Part shown: positions 5,706 to 8,284 of the stretch, in pieces
Numbering within the stretch: position 1 is the stretch's first letter
How the letters are laid out: the number at the start of each line of letters is the position of its first letter
From: Thermofilaceae archaeon
GTDB lineage: Archaea; Thermoproteota; Thermoprotei; Thermofilales; B69-G16
DNA: 8,284 nucleotides
NCBI GenBank assembly: GCA_027017165.1
Contig: JALURF010000174.1
Span: forward strand, 1-8,284
Direction of reading: 5' to 3'
The notes under the pieces: generated by a model
What the model was told of the DNA's origin: nothing
What the model saw: the letters and a program-made list of their open reading frames with translations, nothing else
Database searches by the model: none
Position numbers and translations under genes: made by a program

Positions 5706-6308
5706 CGCTCTAGATCGCTTTTCTATAAGCGCTTCACGTAGCCTATGCATTTTCTCTTTACTCCTGGATAACAATTTATTAGCAATCTTCACTAATACGG
5801 GAATTTTTTCAAGCTCTATCATTAAAACTCCGTTAGAGAAGATGGGGACCTCTATTCTCTCGCTTCCAGTTATCTCAACAACTACCCTATACTTTTTCAC
5901 GCTTTGAATACCGCTATGCTTAAAACCACAATGTCTGGCTATGGTCAATATGTCCAGAGCCGCTTTAAGATTTTTAGCCACTACATGGAAAATAGGGGGT
6001 TGTACGCTAAACCAAGAATGTTTTACGGCTGATTTATAGAGCTCGCTTATAACGGCTAAAACCTCCCCTACTCCCACTTCCCTATGCCATTTAGCTACAG
6101 TAGTTATGTCGTGTTTATCGCCGGGTAGTTTATTTAAAGTTATTTGAATTCTCCCGCTACAACTACTCGTAGTATAATACTCATCAAAACTGTTTATCAC
6201 GTCTAGAAGAGGCTTTACATCAGCATCAACCCGCCCTATCTTATATTCAAGCTCTAGACGCTTCAGAAAATGTTCTTTGCGGGTAATCCATGCTAACTCT
6301 CCGCTCAC
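5700..6308 (-). CDS. taw3: tRNA-Phe wybutosine N4-methyltransferase Taw3 (TYW3 family)
   Basis: SAM-dependent enzyme that methylates N4 of the tricyclic 4-demethylwyosine derivative at tRNA-Phe position 37, stabilising reading-frame maintenance. It has 202 residues, the usual length. The diagnostic TTSSCSGRI is at 46-54, followed by KWHREV, SWFSVQPPIFHV, ARHCGFKHSGI, VVVEITGSERIEVPI and a C-terminal basic helix (LLSRSKEKMHRLREAL). This order matches archaeal Taw3 closely. The start is GTG at 6308, within the GTGA overlap with the upstream HAD stop; SD GGTGG (6320-6316) sits 7 nt before it, inside the HAD coding end. The gene is therefore translationally coupled to, and co-transcribed with, the HAD gene. 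Its stop overlaps the convergent dcd stop by 6 bp. Taw1 and Taw2 are not in this window. Confidence 0.93.
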   Translation of the reverse strand: MSGELAWITRKEHFLKRLELEYKIGRVDADVKPLLDVINSFDEYYTTSSCSGRIQITLNKLPGDKHDITTVAKWHREVGVGEVLAVISELYKSAVKHSWFSVQPPIFHVVAKNLKAALDILTIARHCGFKHSGIQSVKKYRVVVEITGSERIEVPIFSNGVLMIELEKIPVLVKIANKLLSRSKEKMHRLREALIEKRSRAS

Positions 6309-6994
6309 GAATTTGCCACCTCTACTAGTTCAATTAGCTCGTAAAGAGTATGAATTTTGTTTACTCCCACAAAACTTCTTTTACTCCTATCCAGCAAAAC
6401 CGCGTTAAAACCCGCGTTTAAAGCTCCCAGATAATCCCGTTTTAAATCGTCACCCACGTGTAAGATATCGCTCCTATGTACCCCTATCCTGCGTTCGAAT
6501 TCTTCATAGATCCTTTTATTGGGTTTAAAACTTCCAGAAATATCAGGAGTGACTATGACAGAGAAATATTCTATGACCCCCTCTTTTTCTAATACTTTCT
6601 GAACCTCATTGCTAAGATTATCGCTTATGATCCCCATCATGATACCTATACGAGATAAACGTGCGAGAACCTCCTCTACATCACTATAGAGCTCAGCATT
6701 AGCATAATCAAACCACTTCTCATACATCGAAACCGCGAGCTCGTGTATTTTCTCTTTAATTCCTAAGGCTTCAAGAATCATTTTATTGAGATTTATGTAG
6801 TAACTCTTAGCATCTAAATGTTTAAACATGTCTATGCGACCTGTTATAGAATTAAGGGCTTTGAATACCTCTTTTGCGCTTTTTTGTAATCCATGGGCAC
6901 TTAGGAAGTTTTTTATGGTTATATGGGGAGGGGCCAACCGTACTAGTGTACCGTCTAAGTCAAATGATATAGCTTTTATTCTTTTCTTAAACAT
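6305..6994 (-). CDS. HAD-superfamily hydrolase (phosphoglycolate phosphatase/haloacid dehalogenase-like)
   Basis: Soluble HAD hydrolase of 229 residues with an alpha-helical cap. Catalytic motifs are complete: DLDGT at 12-16 (nucleophile Asp12, acid/base Asp14), IISDN with Ser124, Lys157 in SFKPNKRIYEEF, and HVGDDLKRDYLGALNAG with Asp182/Asp183 and Asp187. The cap lies between motifs I and II (about residues 18-105), as in subfamily IA phosphatases. The substrate cannot be told from sequence; small phosphorylated metabolites are typical. The ATG at 6994 follows TATAAAAA by about 28 bp, implying a leaderless mRNA. It is the first gene of a two-gene operon with taw3 (GTGA overlap). Whether the pairing reflects a shared pathway or simple packing is unknown. 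Confidence 0.85.
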   Translation of the reverse strand: MFKKRIKAISFDLDGTLVRLAPPHITIKNFLSAHGLQKSAKEVFKALNSITGRIDMFKHLDAKSYYINLNKMILEALGIKEKIHELAVSMYEKWFDYANAELYSDVEEVLARLSRIGIMMGIISDNLSNEVQKVLEKEGVIEYFSVIVTPDISGSFKPNKRIYEEFERRIGVHRSDILHVGDDLKRDYLGALNAGFNAVLLDRSKRSFVGVNKIHTLYELIELVEVANS

Positions 6995-7018
6995 TTTAGA
7001 AAGTAATTAATTAAACAC

Positions 7019-7026
7019 TTTTTATA
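7019..7026 (-). promoter_or_regulatory. TATA box for the HAD-taw3 operon
   Basis: On the minus strand TATAAAAA is centred about 28 bp before the ATG at 6994. Transcription would begin at or within a couple of bases of the start codon. No SD motif lies between them, consistent with a leaderless message. Confidence 0.6.
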
Positions 7027-7161
7027 CTTTTACATTAACCCTCTATTTTAAAAAGCAATTAATGATTTCAGTAAACCAGTTTTTACTTCCTAGTCTAAAT
7101 TAATTGATAACATTTTTAATCGTATAGGGTAGCCGAAATATACGGGCACATTACCTAGATA

Positions 7162-7171
7162 TTATATATAA
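7162..7171 (+). promoter_or_regulatory. TATA box for mobB
   Basis: TTATATATAA is centred about 36 bp before the ATG at 7203. The predicted start near 7193 leaves a leader of about 10 nt that contains a weak SD-like GGCGGA (7195-7200). Confidence 0.6.
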
Positions 7172-7202
7172 CCCCGACTTTTTACAATTATCACGGCGGA
7201 CG

Positions 7203-7937
7203 ATGAAAGCCTTCGCGGTAATAGGTTTTAGCAAATCTGGTAAAACAACGTTGATCGAACAGATCATCAAAGAACTTAAAAACAGAGGCCACAGCGTCGC
7301 TACGGTAAAACACATTCACGGCGGAAAAAGCATAGATTTAAAGGAGAAGGATACTCGGCGGCATATAAATGCAGGAGCGGAACTGACAATAGCCCTCTCT
7401 GATAGCGAAACTCTAGAAATAAGACCGTTAAAGACCGAGCTTTGGAAGATTCTCTGGCGACTTTCAAACTATGATTTTGTAGTTCTCGAAGGTTTTAAGA
7501 AAATGTTTTATGGTGTTAAGATCGCTGTAGCAAGGAATCTTCAAGAGGCTAAAGATCTACTAGACTCATTAACTATAGCTTTTACCGGTAAACTCGCCGA
7601 AGATGTAGAAGAGGTAGATGGCATCCCTGTAGTTAGCAACGTGAAAACTCTCGTCGATTTAGTAGAGGAAAAAGCGTTTACGCCTCCAGCTGGGTTTAAT
7701 TGTGGCGAATGTGGCTACGAGAATTGTAAAAAAATGGCCATAGCTATTTTAGAAAACAAAGCGCGTATTGAAGATTGTCTATACATGGGTTCTAAAGTGA
7801 GGCTGATTGTTAATGAATATGAGGTAAAATTGAATCCCTTTACGTCATTAGTGTTTAAAAATGTAATAATGGGGCTCGTAAACTCCCTTAAGGGTGTCGA
7901 GTCTCCCCGCGAGGTTAAGATAGAGATTAGACTATAA
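7203..7937 (+). CDS. mobB: MobB-type molybdopterin-dinucleotide protein fused to a four-Cys Fe-S domain
   Basis: The N-terminal part (about 1-155) is a MobB P-loop GTPase, which aids attachment of a nucleotide to molybdopterin. It has GFSKSGKTT at 8-16, VATVKHIHGG at 32-41, DLKEKDTRRHINAGAE at 45-60 and DFVVLEGFK at 91-99. A second domain (about 160-195) has Cys167, Cys170, Cys175 and Cys192 in the pattern CxxCGYxxC...C, like the small 4Fe-4S domain of the PF04060 type. The tail (about 196-244) has LNPFTSLVFKNVIMGLVNSLKGV, a motif I recall from other archaeal MobB proteins. At 244 residues it is longer than bacterial MobB (about 170-175). The genome should encode a Mo- or W-pterin enzyme; none is here, nor is mobA. 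The gene stands alone, convergent with and 2 bp from the acyl-CoA synthetase gene. Confidence 0.88.
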   Translation: MKAFAVIGFSKSGKTTLIEQIIKELKNRGHSVATVKHIHGGKSIDLKEKDTRRHINAGAELTIALSDSETLEIRPLKTELWKILWRLSNYDFVVLEGFKKMFYGVKIAVARNLQEAKDLLDSLTIAFTGKLAEDVEEVDGIPVVSNVKTLVDLVEEKAFTPPAGFNCGECGYENCKKMAIAILENKARIEDCLYMGSKVRLIVNEYEVKLNPFTSLVFKNVIMGLVNSLKGVESPREVKIEIRL

Positions 7938-7939
7938 GA

Positions 7940-8284
7940 TTACTCTTTTTTACATATGATCCTAGCGTCTGCGATTTTAACTCCTTTCTCGTAGACGAAA
8001 ACGGGGTTTAGGTCTATTTCTGCGATGTATTTTCTAAACGTCCATACGAAATTGGAAGTTTCAACTATTAGATCTGCTATACCTTCGATGTCGTAGGGTC
8101 CTCTCCCCCTGTACCCCATAAGTATCTTATAAGCTCTCGTACTTTTTATCATGTCTAAAGCTTCTTCTTTTTCAAGAGGAGCTATTCCGTAAGATACATC
8201 CTTAAAAACTTCAACGAAAACCCCTCCTAGTCCGAATACTACTACCGGGCCGAATTGCCTATCTCTTATACCTCCGACTAGGAC
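7940..8284 (-). CDS. acdB: ADP-forming acetyl/acyl-CoA synthetase, beta subunit or ATP-grasp domain, N-terminal part missing
   Basis: Only the last 114 codons are in the window; the frame is open to base 8284, so the ATG at 8152 is an internal Met. The enzyme converts acyl-CoA, ADP and phosphate to acid, CoA and ATP, the energy-yielding last step of archaeal peptide and sugar fermentation. Visible landmarks are RDRQFGPVVVFGLGGVFVEV (about 8263-8204) and GIAPLEKEEALDM. They are followed by RAYKILMGYRGRGPYDIE, then the ATP-grasp metal/phosphate end EIDLNPVFV...ADARI near 8020-7950. All match the AcdB beta subunit. Some lineages carry alpha and beta fused; from this end I cannot tell whether an alpha domain precedes it. 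Acyl specificity is undetermined. The gene is convergent with mobB, 2 bp between stops. Confidence 0.92.
   Translation of the reverse strand, partial: VLVGGIRDRQFGPVVVFGLGGVFVEVFKDVSYGIAPLEKEEALDMIKSTRAYKILMGYRGRGPYDIEGIADLIVETSNFVWTFRKYIAEIDLNPVFVYEKGVKIADARIICKKE
7944..7952 (+). terminator. T-run after mobB
   Basis: TCTTTTTTA, with six T at 7946-7951, begins 7 bp after the mobB stop and falls inside the 3' end of the convergent gene. It could terminate mobB transcription; only composition and position support it. Confidence 0.25.

Larger units (their letters stand above)
7010..7202. other. AT-rich divergent intergenic region
   Basis: The spacer between the HAD-taw3 operon and mobB carries outward-facing TATA boxes at 7019-7026 (minus) and 7162-7171 (plus). 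In between I see AT-rich DNA with three copies of AATTAAT (near 7004, 7057 and 7099). There is no convincing small gene, tRNA, C/D-box RNA or long hairpin. Confidence 0.5.

Noticed and set aside
6828..7010. 60-codon plus-strand open frame opposite the HAD hydrolase start
   Set aside because: It is antisense to HAD motif I and its cap region, with no start signals.
7030..7160. Box C/D-type small RNA or tRNA in the mobB upstream spacer
   Set aside because: CTGA- and TGAT-like strings occur, but not as a properly spaced C/D pair, and there is no cloverleaf; AT content explains them.
8150..8152. ATG as the start of a 70-residue protein at the right end
   Set aside because: The frame stays open to the window edge and the upstream residues match the acyl-CoA synthetase family, so this Met is internal.
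1..8284. Mobile element, CRISPR array, prophage or defence cluster
   Set aside because: There are no transposase, integrase, Cas or toxin-like proteins, no direct repeat array and no terminal repeats; every large frame has a housekeeping-type assignment.

Overview
The window is archaeal chromosomal DNA and reads as housekeeping sequence, not mobile or defence DNA. The archaeal assignment rests on several observations. There is a Taw3-type wybutosine methyltransferase and an ADP-forming acyl-CoA synthetase subunit. A DUF5679 mini zinc-ribbon protein and an archaeal-type GlmS/GlmU-like pair are also present. TATA-like boxes lie about 22-28 bp before several starts, so some mRNAs look leaderless or nearly so, while other starts have Shine-Dalgarno (SD) motifs such as GGAGGTG, GGTGA and GGTGG. 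Many arginine and isoleucine codons are AGA/AGG and ATA. The lineage cannot be fixed from this sequence. A TACK-type or related, possibly thermophilic, archaeon is my inference.

Layout. Positions 1-558 (+) hold the 3' part of a HemK/Mtq2-like methyltransferase, cut by the window edge. Positions 687-839 (+) encode a 50-residue DUF5679 zinc ribbon. Next come four genes on the minus strand: a PNKP-like HAD phosphatase (5076-4555), glmS (4429-2591), a GlmU-like sugar nucleotidyltransferase abutting glmS with no spacer (2590-1424), and a flavoredoxin-like protein (1390-866). A dCTP deaminase-family gene (5148-5705, +) diverges from the HAD gene across an 18-bp perfect palindrome that can act as a TATA box in both directions. 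It overlaps tail to tail by 6 bp with taw3 (6308-5700, -). The taw3 start is coupled by a GTGA overlap to a second HAD hydrolase (6994-6305, -). After a 208-bp AT-rich divergent spacer comes a MobB protein fused to a four-cysteine Fe-S domain (7203-7937, +). The C-terminal part of an ADP-forming acyl-CoA synthetase beta subunit (8284-7940, -) then runs off the right edge.

How the genes fit together. GlmS makes glucosamine-6-phosphate, and the adjacent GlmU-like protein would be expected to act later on the route to a UDP-amino sugar. However, its active-site motifs are altered in both domains, so its exact step is uncertain. The dCTP deaminase (dUTP/dTTP supply) and the PNKP-like phosphatase share a promoter region and may both serve nucleotide or DNA-end metabolism. 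Taw3 acts in tRNA-Phe position 37 modification. MobB-FeS implies a molybdenum- or tungsten-pterin enzyme elsewhere in the genome.

I found no wholly new multi-gene system. The points most worth checking are the GlmU-like protein that has lost its acetyltransferase histidine, the GlmS whose catalytic cysteine does not directly follow the start codon, the MobB-FeS fusion, and the palindromic bidirectional promoter.
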